A stretch of DNA of 34,283 nucleotides from a bacterium (GTDB taxonomy: Bacteria > Ratteibacteria > UBA8468 > B48-G9 > DSTR01), in NCBI GenBank assembly GCA_029551285.1, contig JAKPFT010000047.1, positions 1 to 34,283 on the forward strand, written 5' to 3'. The translations under genes were made by a program, and so were the position numbers. Of this stretch, positions 16,003-24,767 are shown one piece after another; position 1 is the first letter of the stretch; every line of letters begins with the position of its first letter. The notes beneath the pieces are model-generated. The model was given only the letters and a program-made list of their open reading frames with translations, searched no databases and had not been told where the DNA came from.

Positions 16003-17937
16003 TTACGAACTGGCTTCCCTCAAAATGGTGTGTTCTCTCACTTCAGAAAGGGGCTGAAAACTCCTTCCGCCAGCCTGGAAAAACTTACCGAAAAACTCCA
16101 GATACTGTAAGCGGCTGGAATGAACATATGCGCCCAGAAGATTGATGGCCAGGTTCCCCAGGTGACCGAACAGGAACAATAATCCGGCCAGGACAAATCC
16201 GATGACCGGGACTTCCCTGGCCAGGGAAACCATTTCGTTGATGGCCAGACCCAGCACCGAAGTGGTCAGGCCCAGGCCGAAAAGGCGGCAGTAACTTAAC
16301 GGGTCTCCTAAGAGATTTCCGGCCAGCACATTGTAGGGTGCGTAAAAAGCCCAGAAAAGTTTCAGCATCACTTCTTTCTGTTCAGCAGCTTTTATAATGG
16401 TCAGCATTAACAAACAGAAACCGAATGAGGCCAGAGAGGTGATGAAGACCGTTCTGTTACCCGGACCGGTTAAACCTGACAGGCCGATGATAGGCAAAAG
16501 CAGTTGAATCAGAAAAAGCAGCCCTGGTTCCAGCATCCCTGGCAGGTTCCGACGCTGTCCCCAGAGGTTAAGGAAAAGACCCCAGAGAATCTGGAGATAA
16601 CCCAGGACAATCGCCAGGCCGAGAAACAAAAAGGCCTCCCTGTTGCCACCCAGGGGATTAAGTAACACCAGCCGCTGCAAAGACTCCCTCACAGACCAGC
16701 CTGGAGGAAGACGGGAGAGCAAATCGCCGCACCAGCCACCGGTCAGCGTCCCCAGGATGACCGTGGCCAGCCCGGAAATAATCATCAACTGAAAAAATTT
16801 ACGCAACTGAAGTTGATAGCGAAAACGGTGGGTTAACCAGAGAGACAAGCCGGCCAGGATTATTCCGTAGGCCGCATCGGTCAGGCAGTAAGCAAAGGAA
16901 AGCGCAAAGAAGAAGGAAAGGGGGCCGCTGGGGTCAAGCGTGCCATAAACCGGTCGGCCGTAAAGGTCGGTGACTACCTCAAAAGGCCTTACCAGCGGCG
17001 GATTTTCCAGTTTCACCGGCGGATTTTCTTCCGGCAGAGCCGGTCTGGTTACCAGGCAGTGGTCCGGCGCGTATTTGTCCAGTAATTGTTGAAACTGCCT
17101 CAACGAAGTCCGGGGTACCCAGCCGGAGAAGCCGTGGACCAGCCTGGAGGTACCGACCAGTCTGAAACTTTCCTCCACCAGAAGCCGGCTTCGGTACCAG
17201 TCAGAAAGGACCAGGACTTTTTCCCGCCACTGAAGAAGCTTTTCCCGTTCTGCCATTACTTTTTCTTTTTCTCTCTTCAGTTGCTGGAGCCGCAGACGCA
17301 CCTGCTTGAGAATCAAGGCTGGCCGGCGACCGTAGGGAGTAATCGGTACCGGACTGGCTCCTTGTTCCATTAATTCCTTCTCCCACCGCTGGCTTTTTTC
17401 TTCAGGAAGAAGGACCAGGATCAGACTCCTGGTGTGGCCCTGATGCAAAACATAGAAAGGAAACTCCTTCTTTTCTTCCAACGTTTTGCCTCTGGCCGCA
17501 GGCAGACTGTAGAAACGGCCAGAAAAGCCTTTGAGCGTCTTTAATTCCGCGGGAGCCAGGTCAAGATGCTCTATCAACTCCAGTTCGGCCTCCATTTCTT
17601 TCAGCCGTTTCTCCCGGAGTGTCACTCGCTCAATATTTTCCTGCCACTGACCGGCCAGGGAAGCAATGAATTCCAGAGGGGTCTCCCGGAGCACCTTTTC
17701 TTCTTCCTGGCGACTGAGCAAAACCTTGCCGGTAGCCTGCTGACCCAGAATCTTTTTCACCAGTTCAATTTTCTGAAGGCCTGTCTCGGCCCGGGAAGAA
17801 ACCGGGGAGCCTGTTTTGAAACCGAACTCTGAAGGTAAACCATCAAGTTCCGCCAGGGCCGCCTTCTGGAGTTGCTCCAGCAGCGGTTCAGGACTACCTA
17901 CCAGAAACAGATAAAAACGCAGCATCGCGGCAACCAT
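16003..17937 (-). CDS. Second, orphan V/A-type ATPase subunit I-like protein
   Basis: At 644 residues it has the two-part build of subunit I: a cytoplasmic half with coiled coils (about 90-135 and 210-260) and a membrane half from about 325. The transition motif YGTLDPSGPLSFFFALSF and the following TDAAYG are closer to typical subunit I than in the operon copy. SYCRLFGLGLTTSVL keeps the conserved arginine but lacks the LAHA motif of the operon copy. It starts with ATG directly after the argJ stop (TAAATG), so it is translated by coupling. No other ATPase subunits are near it. It may replace the operon copy, join a second complex encoded elsewhere, or have a new role; the sequence does not decide. 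Confidence 0.85.
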   Translation of the reverse strand: MVAAMLRFYLFLVGSPEPLLEQLQKAALAELDGLPSEFGFKTGSPVSSRAETGLQKIELVKKILGQQATGKVLLSRQEEEKVLRETPLEFIASLAGQWQENIERVTLREKRLKEMEAELELIEHLDLAPAELKTLKGFSGRFYSLPAARGKTLEEKKEFPFYVLHQGHTRSLILVLLPEEKSQRWEKELMEQGASPVPITPYGRRPALILKQVRLRLQQLKREKEKVMAEREKLLQWREKVLVLSDWYRSRLLVEESFRLVGTSRLVHGFSGWVPRTSLRQFQQLLDKYAPDHCLVTRPALPEENPPVKLENPPLVRPFEVVTDLYGRPVYGTLDPSGPLSFFFALSFAYCLTDAAYGIILAGLSLWLTHRFRYQLQLRKFFQLMIISGLATVILGTLTGGWCGDLLSRLPPGWSVRESLQRLVLLNPLGGNREAFLFLGLAIVLGYLQILWGLFLNLWGQRRNLPGMLEPGLLFLIQLLLPIIGLSGLTGPGNRTVFITSLASFGFCLLMLTIIKAAEQKEVMLKLFWAFYAPYNVLAGNLLGDPLSYCRLFGLGLTTSVLGLAINEMVSLAREVPVIGFVLAGLLFLFGHLGNLAINLLGAYVHSSRLQYLEFFGKFFQAGGRSFQPLSEVREHTILREASS

Positions 17938-19128
17938 TTATTCTTCCCGGTTTATTTTCACATATTCTTCCGTGAGGTCACAACCCCAGGCTGTAGCCTG
18001 ATGCTGACCCCGGCCCAGGTCAAGGTCAATCTGAATTTCTTTCCCGGCCAGACGCCGTTTAATCTCCTGGTCAGAGAAGGGGACCGGTTGACCGTGATAC
18101 ACCTCTATCCCGCAGAGTTTCACCCTGATTTTCAGGGGATCAAGCCGGACATTGGTGGAACCCACCGCCGCCAGAATTCTACCCCAGTTGGGCCAGCCAC
18201 CAGCCAGGGCTGTCTTGACCAGATTAGAGCCGGCAATCTGTCTGGCCGCCTTTCTTGCGTCCTGGCGGGAAAAAGCACCGGTAATTCTGACTTCCACAGA
18301 CTTGCTGGCACCCTCACCATCAAAGGCAATCGCCCTGGCCAGTTCCTGGCAGAGTTCCTTAAGAGACCGGGCAAAGGCCTGGTAGGCTTCCGTCTCCGGA
18401 TGAATCGTCTGATTACCGGCCAGTCCATTGGCCAGCAAAAGCACAGTGTCGTTGGTGCTCTGGTCGTTGTCCACAGTAATCATGTTGAAAGAATCATCCA
18501 CGGCCTCCTGGAGAGCCAGGGAGAGCGCTTTTTCCTCAATAACCGCGTCAGTGGTGAGAAAACACAGCATCGTCGCCAGATGCGGCTTAATCATGCCGGC
18601 ACCCTTGGCCATACCGCCGATGACCACGCTTTTTCTCCGGCCGGTCAGCCCTGTTTCTCTCTGGGCCTCTTTGGGATGGGTATCGGTGGTCATAATCGCC
18701 CGGGCCGCCGAGAGATGGCCGTCCCGGGAGAGATTTTGTTTCAGCTCCGGCAAAGCCGCCAGGAGTTTTTCCAGCGGTAATGGCCGGCCAATAATTCCGG
18801 TGGAGGCCAGCAGGACTGAGGAAGCCGGCAGGTCAAACAACTGGCCGGTTTTCTCCGCCAGGTGAACGGTGAGTTCCCTGCTGGAAGGACCGTTGCAGGC
18901 GTTGGCATTGCCGCTGTTGGCCAGAATGATTCTGACGGAAGCGGAGGGTAGATGCTTCTGGCTCCAGACAAGACTGTGCGCTTTAAACTGGTTTGTGGTA
19001 AAACATCCGGAGGCCACGCAGTCCTTTACGGAAAACACCAGGGCCAGGTCCTTCTGCCCGTCCGGCTTTATCCCGCAGCTTACCCCGGCGGCCAGAAAAC
19101 CTTCAGGATAGGTTACACCGGCACCCAT
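17938..19128 (-). CDS. argJ: Bifunctional glutamate N-acetyltransferase / ornithine acetyltransferase
   Basis: ArgJ moves the acetyl group from acetylornithine to glutamate (and may use acetyl-CoA), recycling the blocking group in arginine synthesis. The 396 residues fit the usual length. KGAGMIKPHLATML contains Thr186, where the precursor cleaves itself into two chains and which becomes the nucleophile; ANSGNANACNG and STGIIGRPLP are further family motifs. ATG 19128 shares a base with the ispD stop (TGATG) and has AAAGGAGAT upstream, so it is preferred over TTG 19131. Other arginine genes are not in the window. Confidence 0.95.
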   Translation of the reverse strand: MGAGVTYPEGFLAAGVSCGIKPDGQKDLALVFSVKDCVASGCFTTNQFKAHSLVWSQKHLPSASVRIILANSGNANACNGPSSRELTVHLAEKTGQLFDLPASSVLLASTGIIGRPLPLEKLLAALPELKQNLSRDGHLSAARAIMTTDTHPKEAQRETGLTGRRKSVVIGGMAKGAGMIKPHLATMLCFLTTDAVIEEKALSLALQEAVDDSFNMITVDNDQSTNDTVLLLANGLAGNQTIHPETEAYQAFARSLKELCQELARAIAFDGEGASKSVEVRITGAFSRQDARKAARQIAGSNLVKTALAGGWPNWGRILAAVGSTNVRLDPLKIRVKLCGIEVYHGQPVPFSDQEIKRRLAGKEIQIDLDLGRGQHQATAWGCDLTEEYVKINREE

Positions 19129-19805
19129 CAAATCTCCTTTTCCTTCAGGATGATGTTAAGCAACGCCAGGTCCCATGGTCGGGTGACCTTGATGTTCTGG
19201 TTTTCTCCCGGGACCACGCTTACCGGAAAGCCAAGTTGCTCCACCAGAAAAGCATCATCGCTTCCGTAGCAACCGGTGCGCCTGGCCAGGCGAAAGGCTT
19301 TTTCCAGCAAGTCCCGACGGAACCCCTGAGGCGTCTGCACCGCCACTAAGTTTTCCCTGGGTATGCTCACCCTGACATAGCCGCCATCCACCCGTTTAAC
19401 GGTATCGGTCACCGCCACGACAGGCACACAGGCTCCACGCTGCTGCGTTCTCTGAATTACCCGTTCAATCAACCCTCTGTCAGTCAACGGTCGGGCGACA
19501 TCGTGAATGAGGACAATCTCACATTTCCTGGAAAGGTGTTGCAACCCCTTCCAGACAGATTCATGTCTTTCCTGACCGCCGGCCACAACCTTTTTCAGAC
19601 CAGACCAGTTCACCAGCCACTTCTCCTTTTCCCTCAGACAGGAAGCAGGCAGTACCAGGACAATCTCCTCAATTGCCGGCACACTACTAAAGGTCTTCAG
19701 GGAATAAAAAAAAAGAGGGTAACCGCCGACGGAAATCAGAGCCTTTGGCCTGTCTTGACCGAGCCGGCGTCCCTGGCCAGCCCCAACCAGTATGGCCCCA
19801 ACCAT
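19128..19805 (-). CDS. ispD: 2-C-methyl-D-erythritol 4-phosphate cytidylyltransferase
   Basis: IspD joins CTP and MEP in the non-mevalonate isoprenoid pathway. The 225 residues open with ILVGAGQGRRLGQDRPKAL, the nucleotide-binding loop (the usual first Ala of AAGxGxR is Gly here). LIHDVARPL, VAVTDTVKRV, QTPQGFRR and the closing strand IKVTRPWDL are standard. The start at ATG 19805 has only a weak GGA upstream. It lies 59 bp after the PIN-TRAM gene, the same neighbour pairing seen in many bacteria. Confidence 0.94.
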   Translation of the reverse strand: MVGAILVGAGQGRRLGQDRPKALISVGGYPLFFYSLKTFSSVPAIEEIVLVLPASCLREKEKWLVNWSGLKKVVAGGQERHESVWKGLQHLSRKCEIVLIHDVARPLTDRGLIERVIQRTQQRGACVPVVAVTDTVKRVDGGYVRVSIPRENLVAVQTPQGFRRDLLEKAFRLARRTGCYGSDDAFLVEQLGFPVSVVPGENQNIKVTRPWDLALLNIILKEKEI

Positions 19806-19864
19806 TTTTTTCCGGGGGAAGGGAAGATGAAAGCTGGTTGTTAGCCCCTGAAAAAGTTGTTCCC

Positions 19865-20845
19865 TCAGTTTTGAGACTTCAATTTGGCAAAGATAATGCG
19901 GCCGGTGGTGGTCTGAATGGCGCTGTCAATGACAATGTCCATTATCTTGCCGACATGAACGGCCGCGTTTTCTACCACCACCATGGTACCATCTTCCAGG
20001 TAGCCCACGCCCTGGCCGGCTTCCTTTCCTTCCTTGACGATTTTCAGATTGATTTCCTCTCCGCTCATCAACCGCGGCCGCATCAGGGTCGCCAGGCTGT
20101 TCAGGTTTAAGACCCGGATATTCTGGACCTCAGCCACTTTCATCAGGTTGAAATCATTGGTCAGAATGGCCGCTTTTAGCTGGGAGGCCATCTTGACTAA
20201 TTTGGAATCCACCGCTTCAATATCCGGAAATTCCATGTCATAGATTTTCACATCCAGCCGGTCATCCTTGCGCAGACGATTGAGCACATCCAGCCCCCGC
20301 CGGCCCCGTTGTCTTTTCAGTTCGCTGGAACAATCAGAAAGTCCGTGAAGTTCCCGAATAATGAATTTGGGGATGACGATGGTGTAGTCAAGGAAACCGC
20401 TCAGGGCCAGTTCGTAGACGCGGCCATCAATCAATACGCTGGTATCCACAATGAGAAGTTTTTGTTCCGGGCCCTTGCTTCCGTGGAGAAAGGGTAGCAC
20501 AAAACCAAGTTCCTCCACCCCCTTGATGGCATACATAATTCCCAGATAGGAGAAGGCAAAATAAAGTGAGAAACGCAGGACATTTCCCTTGACCGGGTCT
20601 TCAATGGGAATGAGCAGAAGAAAGTTGGCCAGAAGAATGGCGGTGACCAGACCTACAATCAGTCCGCCAATAGCCAGCACCATTTTTTTCACCGGCACCC
20701 GGCTGACCAGGATTTCCAGTCCAATCACGGCCAGCGAGCCAAAAAGACCCACCAGCACACCGGCCAGACGTACCTCCGGGGATAGATAATATCCGGTAAG
20801 GGTGCTCAGCAGCACAAAAAAACCTCTGATGACATGAACCGCCAT
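19865..20845 (-). CDS. Membrane-anchored PIN-TRAM domain protein (YacL-like)
   Basis: Residues 1-125 hold four membrane helices. A PIN nuclease-type domain follows (about 128-245), with the first acid in LLIVDTSVLIDGR and further acids in IIRELHGL and ILTNDFNL; the four-acid set needed for metal binding looks complete. A C-terminal TRAM module (about 258-320), a small RNA-binding barrel, begins near GEEINLKIV. The same protein lies before ispD in Firmicutes and others. The substrate is not established. This is the first gene of a leftward operon with a clear promoter at 20920-20948. Confidence 0.9.
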   Translation of the reverse strand: MAVHVIRGFFVLLSTLTGYYLSPEVRLAGVLVGLFGSLAVIGLEILVSRVPVKKMVLAIGGLIVGLVTAILLANFLLLIPIEDPVKGNVLRFSLYFAFSYLGIMYAIKGVEELGFVLPFLHGSKGPEQKLLIVDTSVLIDGRVYELALSGFLDYTIVIPKFIIRELHGLSDCSSELKRQRGRRGLDVLNRLRKDDRLDVKIYDMEFPDIEAVDSKLVKMASQLKAAILTNDFNLMKVAEVQNIRVLNLNSLATLMRPRLMSGEEINLKIVKEGKEAGQGVGYLEDGTMVVVENAAVHVGKIMDIVIDSAIQTTTGRIIFAKLKSQN

Positions 20846-20919
20846 CTCTCCCCCTTCTCAAAATTTCCGACATCCAGGACTTTTCAGCCCCTTTGTTAGC
20901 AGGGTAATATCCTGTAGAT

Positions 20920-20948
20920 ATTATATCCCATCAGTTACAATTCTTCAA
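20920..20948 (-). promoter_or_regulatory. Promoter of the PIN-TRAM / ispD / argJ / subunit I operon
   Basis: Minus strand: TTGAAG (20948-20943), 17 bases, perfect TATAAT (20925-20920). Transcription would start near 20913, about 68 bases before the ATG at 20845, which has AAGGGGGAGAG upstream. The -35 overlaps the stop codon of radA. Confidence 0.65.
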
Positions 20949-22300
20949 GTCCCTTTGAGGCAAAACTCCACCGCTTCCTTCAACCAGCGCACCGGATATA
21001 CCTGGAGACCGGTGGCAGGTACATCCCGGCTATTGCCCTGGGGAACGATGGCACTCTGAAAACCAAACCTCGCTGCCTCTTTCAGCCGCTGGCTGATCTG
21101 GCCGATCGGTCTGACCTCGCCGGTCAACGCCAGTTCGCCCATCGCCACGCAGGCTGTCCGCGGAGCCAGGTCCTTAAGGGAGGAGACGCAGGATAAGGCT
21201 AACGGCAGATCAGCACCGGTTTCTTCCACCTTCAGACCGCCGCCTACATTGATATACACATCATGGGTCCCGAAGTTATAATGCAGTTTCTTCTCTAAGA
21301 CAGCCAGAACCATGGAGACCCGATTGTAATCAAGGCCGGAGACAGACCTTTTTGGCACCCCGTAATAAGTAGGGGTAGTCAGGGATTGAACTTCCACCAG
21401 CAGGGTGCGGGTCCCCTCCTGTGCGGGAAAGATAATCGCTCCGGGTAACATCTGGTGAAAATCAGGCAGGAATATGCCGCTGGCTTCAGGGATTTCCCGG
21501 AGTCCGTGTTCCTCCATGGAGAAAACCCCTATTTCCTGGGTGGCGCCGAAACGGTTTTTTAGCGAACGCAGAATGCGCAACTGAGAACGGGCTTCCCCTT
21601 CAAAGGAAAGGACGACGTCAACCATATGCTCCAGAAGTTTCGGCCCCGCGATCGCCCCCTCTTTGGTGATGTGACCCACCAGAAAGATAGAAATGCCGGT
21701 CTGTTTCGCGAGACTCATGAAGTAGCTGGTATTCTCTCTGACCTGGGTGACTGAACCGGGGGTGGTGGGAATGTCCGGGTCAAAGATTGTCTGAATGGAA
21801 TCAATTACTACCACCCTGGGCTTCAGCTGTAAGAGCGCCTCTTTCACCAGGGGTAGCTCTGTGGTAGCCAGCAGATAAAGGTGAGGGCCAGAGACACCGA
21901 GCCGGCTGGCCCGAAGTTTCACCTGGGTAAGAGATTCCTCGGCACTGACATAGAGAACCTTTCCGGTTTCGCTGGCCAGATGGCCAACCAGGGAGATTAA
22001 AAGGGTTGATTTTCCGATGCCCGGTTCGCCGGCCAGCAGGATGAGACTGCCGGAGACCAGTCCTCCTCCCAGAACCCGGTCGCATTCAGCCACGCCTGTA
22101 CTCAGACGGGGATGTTCCTCCATGACCACCTCGTCCAGAGGACAGGGTCTGGCCTTCTCCTGTTCCTGTGTTTCCCGTCTTTTTCTGATTTCCTCGGTCA
22201 GGGTATTCCAGGAACCGCAATTCGGGCATTTCCCCAGCCAGCGGATTGACTGGTAGCCGCATTCGCTGCAGCAGTAAAAAATTTTTTCTTTCTGTTTCAC
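20945..22300 (-). CDS. radA: DNA repair protein RadA
   Basis: RadA is a RecA-like, DnaB-type ATPase that helps branch migration and strand invasion in recombination. An N-terminal zinc finger has cysteines 11, 14, 25 and 28; the Walker A GEPGIGKST is at 91-99; LKNRFG is the RadA-specific motif; and the C-terminal part is the Lon-protease-like domain (from about 285). The start is GTG, sharing GTGA with the stop of mlaD, so the two are translated together. The 451-residue length is normal. Confidence 0.97.
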   Translation of the reverse strand: MKQKEKIFYCCSECGYQSIRWLGKCPNCGSWNTLTEEIRKRRETQEQEKARPCPLDEVVMEEHPRLSTGVAECDRVLGGGLVSGSLILLAGEPGIGKSTLLISLVGHLASETGKVLYVSAEESLTQVKLRASRLGVSGPHLYLLATTELPLVKEALLQLKPRVVVIDSIQTIFDPDIPTTPGSVTQVRENTSYFMSLAKQTGISIFLVGHITKEGAIAGPKLLEHMVDVVLSFEGEARSQLRILRSLKNRFGATQEIGVFSMEEHGLREIPEASGIFLPDFHQMLPGAIIFPAQEGTRTLLVEVQSLTTPTYYGVPKRSVSGLDYNRVSMVLAVLEKKLHYNFGTHDVYINVGGGLKVEETGADLPLALSCVSSLKDLAPRTACVAMGELALTGEVRPIGQISQRLKEAARFGFQSAIVPQGNSRDVPATGLQVYPVRWLKEAVEFCLKGT

Positions 22301-23529
22301 CTGCTTCTACCTGTTCGGAGGCCGCGCCAGAAAATCCCGTGTTCCTTAATACCCCGGGAGATTTCCTCCATATTTTCCAGAATAGCCTTTACCGTTTCCG
22401 AGGTTTCCTTATCAGAGAGAAGTTTGGACAGGGTTCCCTGGCCGGCCTTGATTTCTGTAAGGATATCAGCGGTCTTTTGAGACACCTCGGTAATGGCCCC
22501 GGCTGTTTTCTTAAAATCAGCGGTAATTTCCGTGAACTTCTCGGCAGCCTTCTTTATTTCTGCGGTTGTTTCCTGGAGCAGTTGGACCTCAGTCTTAATC
22601 TCATCCACCAGTGTCTCTTCTTTCAGCAGTCTGGCCACCAGCCCTCTGGTGGACAGTTGTCGCACCAGTTTGGTGCTTTCCTCAGCCGTCTGCTGGAAGG
22701 AAGTAGCGACCGCCTCCAGTTTCGGAACTTTCTCCGAAAAAAGTTTTACCGCACTGTTGCTGGTGGCGGCCAGTTCCTCTACCCGGGCAAGAACTCCTTC
22801 CACTCTGGGCTGGTTGCGGGAGAGAAAATTTTTCACCTCGCCGCTGGTTGTTTCCAGAGAAGCCACTAACTTTGTGGCGTCCTCCAGAAAGTTATCGGTT
22901 CTGGAAAGAACCGTCTCAGCCCCGGCTAGAATATTTTTGAAACGTTGCACCATTTCTTCATCCTGAGTGATGCGGCGCAGCCCGCTGACCACACCGTCAG
23001 TGTTGTCCAGGATACTCTTCACCCGGTTCTGAACATCCCGGTCGCCGATGACCCGCTGTACTCCGACGACCACCTCATTCAGGTTGCGGACCAGGTCCTC
23101 CCCCATGTTAATAAAGCGGTCTAAATCAACCGGGTCAATGCCTGTCAGGGTTTCTCCGGGCAGGGCGAACTCCTTTTCCTGGCAGGGCGAGATTTCCACA
23201 TACTTTTCTCCGATGATGCCCAGGGTTCTGATGGTAACGCGGCTGTGACGGCCAATGCGCACATCCGGTTTCATCTTCATCACCAGAATAATTCTGGGGG
23301 TGACGTCATATTCCATCTCAATGCGTTTGACCTCGCCTACCCTGACCCCGCTGACCCTTACCGGCGCGCCTTCTTCCAGGCCGCCGACATAACCGAAGGC
23401 AACCTTGAGTTCATAGCCCCGGCCGCGGATACTGGCTTTTCCCGTGGCCAGGACAAAGATGAGCAGCGCCAGAATCCCAAGGGAAATAAATAAGCCTACC
23501 TTGAATTCCAGGGTCGTTTTCCGGTTCAT
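22297..23529 (-). CDS. mlaD: MlaD/MCE-family envelope lipid-transport protein
   Basis: One N-terminal membrane helix (about 10-28) anchors an MCE domain (about 36-115, with GLEEGAPVRVSGVRVGEV and the stretch GIIGEKYVEIS). The remaining 290 residues form long helices, as in MCE proteins that build a tunnel across the periplasm for phospholipids. The family normally works with an MlaE permease and MlaF ATPase, which would be elsewhere or beyond the window. The ATG at 23529 has GGAGGAAAA upstream. The region in front is a conserved leader and then the structured repeat array. The symbol is a family label, not proof of the same function as in E. coli. Confidence 0.87.
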   Translation of the reverse strand: MNRKTTLEFKVGLFISLGILALLIFVLATGKASIRGRGYELKVAFGYVGGLEEGAPVRVSGVRVGEVKRIEMEYDVTPRIILVMKMKPDVRIGRHSRVTIRTLGIIGEKYVEISPCQEKEFALPGETLTGIDPVDLDRFINMGEDLVRNLNEVVVGVQRVIGDRDVQNRVKSILDNTDGVVSGLRRITQDEEMVQRFKNILAGAETVLSRTDNFLEDATKLVASLETTSGEVKNFLSRNQPRVEGVLARVEELAATSNSAVKLFSEKVPKLEAVATSFQQTAEESTKLVRQLSTRGLVARLLKEETLVDEIKTEVQLLQETTAEIKKAAEKFTEITADFKKTAGAITEVSQKTADILTEIKAGQGTLSKLLSDKETSETVKAILENMEEISRGIKEHGIFWRGLRTGRSR

Positions 23530-23559
23530 CTTTTCCTCCAGGGTTTCTCCCGGGTTCGG

Positions 23560-23649
23560 TCAAAGACTTCAAATTTTTTAGTCTTTTCTTGTTTCTGTCA
23601 GTGGTGTTGCAAGTCCTTATTTCCCTTCCTCCCCCACTGTGTCAGAAAA
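23560..23649 (-). promoter_or_regulatory. Conserved leader between mlaD and the repeat array
   Basis: About 90 bases that match, by eye, the leader at 33966-34058 in front of another leftward gene. Shared words on the minus strand include TGAAGTCTTTGA (an imperfect dyad), GAAAAGA, TGACAGA and TTGCAA. CTGACA here and TTGACA in the other copy look like -35 boxes, but no good -10 stands at the right distance. A promoter or operator carried with the repeat is likely; the type is not clear. Confidence 0.45.
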
Positions 23650-23871
23650 GGAAGGGGACAGCTGGCGAACGAATTGCGAAGGCACAGATACAAGACAAGA
23701 CGAAAAGCGGCAGCGGTCGGTAAGCGGACCGGGCAATTCCATCCGGGACGCAATACCTTACTCGGCGGTGTCTGAGCTCGCCACCTGGCGAATGAGTTCG
23801 CCGAGCGACCGATTTCGGCGTAGTCCTTGTCTGTGCCGGAGCATTCTGAGTGAGCCAGTTTGTTCCCTTTC
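23650..23871 (+). repeat. Structured 222 bp repeat, copy 1 of the tandem array
   Basis: The first of four head-to-tail copies; the core is 222 bases, from GGAAGGGGACAG to GTTCCCTTTC. It belongs to the A-type (A at core positions 24 and 39, C at 197). The 10-base inverted ends (positions 1-10 with 213-222) allow two G-U pairs on the plus strand. The inner hairpin arms do not fully match here (G-U and C-A at 127/144 and 128/143), since the left arm is as in copies 2-4 and the right arm as in copy 5. A T-rich spacer of 78 bases follows. Confidence 0.9.
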
Positions 23872-23949
23872 TTTTCATTCCTCTTTTATTCCTTTTTTGG
23901 TTCTGCCTGTCCTTATCTCTCTCCCTATCCTTTCCACTGTGTCAAAAAA

Positions 23950-24171
23950 GGAAGGGGACAGCTGGCGAACGATTTGCGAAGGCACAGTTACAAGACAAGA
24001 CGAAAAGCGCACGCGCTCGGTAAGCGGCCCGGAAAAGTCCATCCGGGACGCAATACCTTACTCGGCGGTGTATGAGCTCGCCAGATGGCGAGCGAGTTCG
24101 CCGAGCAACCGATTTCGGCGTAGTCCTTGTCTGTGCCGGAGCACTTTGAGTGAGCCAGTTTGTTCCCTTTC
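23950..24171 (+). repeat. Structured 222 bp repeat, copy 2 of the tandem array
   Basis: B-type copy (T at core positions 24, 39 and 197), exactly 300 bases after copy 1. Preceded by GTGTCAAAAAA. The hairpin near position 80 changed to CCCGG/CCGGG. The inner hairpin GCTCGCCA-GA-TGGCGAGC is perfect. Spacer of 74 bases follows. Confidence 0.9.
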
Positions 24172-24245
24172 TTTTCATTCCTCTTTCATTCCTTTTTTGG
24201 TTCTGCAATTCTTTATCTCCCTTTTCTCCCCACATTGTCAAAAAA

Positions 24246-24467
24246 GGAAGGGAATAACTGGCGAACGAATTGCGAAGGCACAGATACAAGACAAGACGAA
24301 AAGCGCACGCGTTCGGTAAGCGGACCGGGCAATTCCATCCGGGACGCAATACCTTACTCGGCGGTGTCTGAGCTCGCCAGATGGCGAGCGAGTTCGCCGA
24401 GCAACCGATTTCGGCGTAGTCCTTGTCTGTGCCGGAGCACTCTGAGTGAGCCAGTTCGTTCCCTTTC
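24246..24467 (+). repeat. Structured 222 bp repeat, copy 3 of the tandem array
   Basis: A-type copy, 296 bases after copy 2. Its 5' end reads GGAAGGGAATAACTGGC; the paired 3' end has also changed (TTCGTTCCC), so the closing stem is kept: one G-U pair became A-U and another pair C-G became U-G. Spacer of 78 bases follows. Confidence 0.9.
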
Positions 24468-24545
24468 TTTTCATTCCTCTTTTATTCCTTTTTTGGTTCT
24501 GCCTTTCCTTGTCTCTCCCCCTATCCTTCCCACTGTGTCAAAAAA

Positions 24546-24767
24546 GGAAGGGGACAGCTGGCGAACGATTTGCGAAGGCACAGTTACAAGACAAGACGAA
24601 AAGCGCACGCGCTCGGTAGGCGGACCGGATAATTCCATCCGGGACGCAATACCTTACTCGGCGGTGTTTGAGCTCGCCAGATGGCGAGCGAGTTCGCCGA
24701 GCAACCGATTTCGGCGTAGTCCTTGTCTGTGCCGGAGCACTTTGAGTGAGCCAGTTTGTTCCCTTTC
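24546..24767 (+). repeat. Structured 222 bp repeat, copy 4 of the tandem array
   Basis: B-type copy, 300 bases after copy 3. The hairpin at core positions 80-97 is extended to CCGGAT/ATCCGG. GTGTCAAAAAAGGAAG (24535-24550) before it and CTTCCATTTTTTGACAC (24783-24799) after it are inverted copies with one extra base, which marks the outer end of the array. Another TTTTGACAC follows at 24802-24810. Confidence 0.9.

Noticed and set aside
17872..18780. 302-codon plus-strand open frame
   Set aside because: It lies antisense to argJ and the orphan subunit I, has no family features, and both real genes there are well supported.
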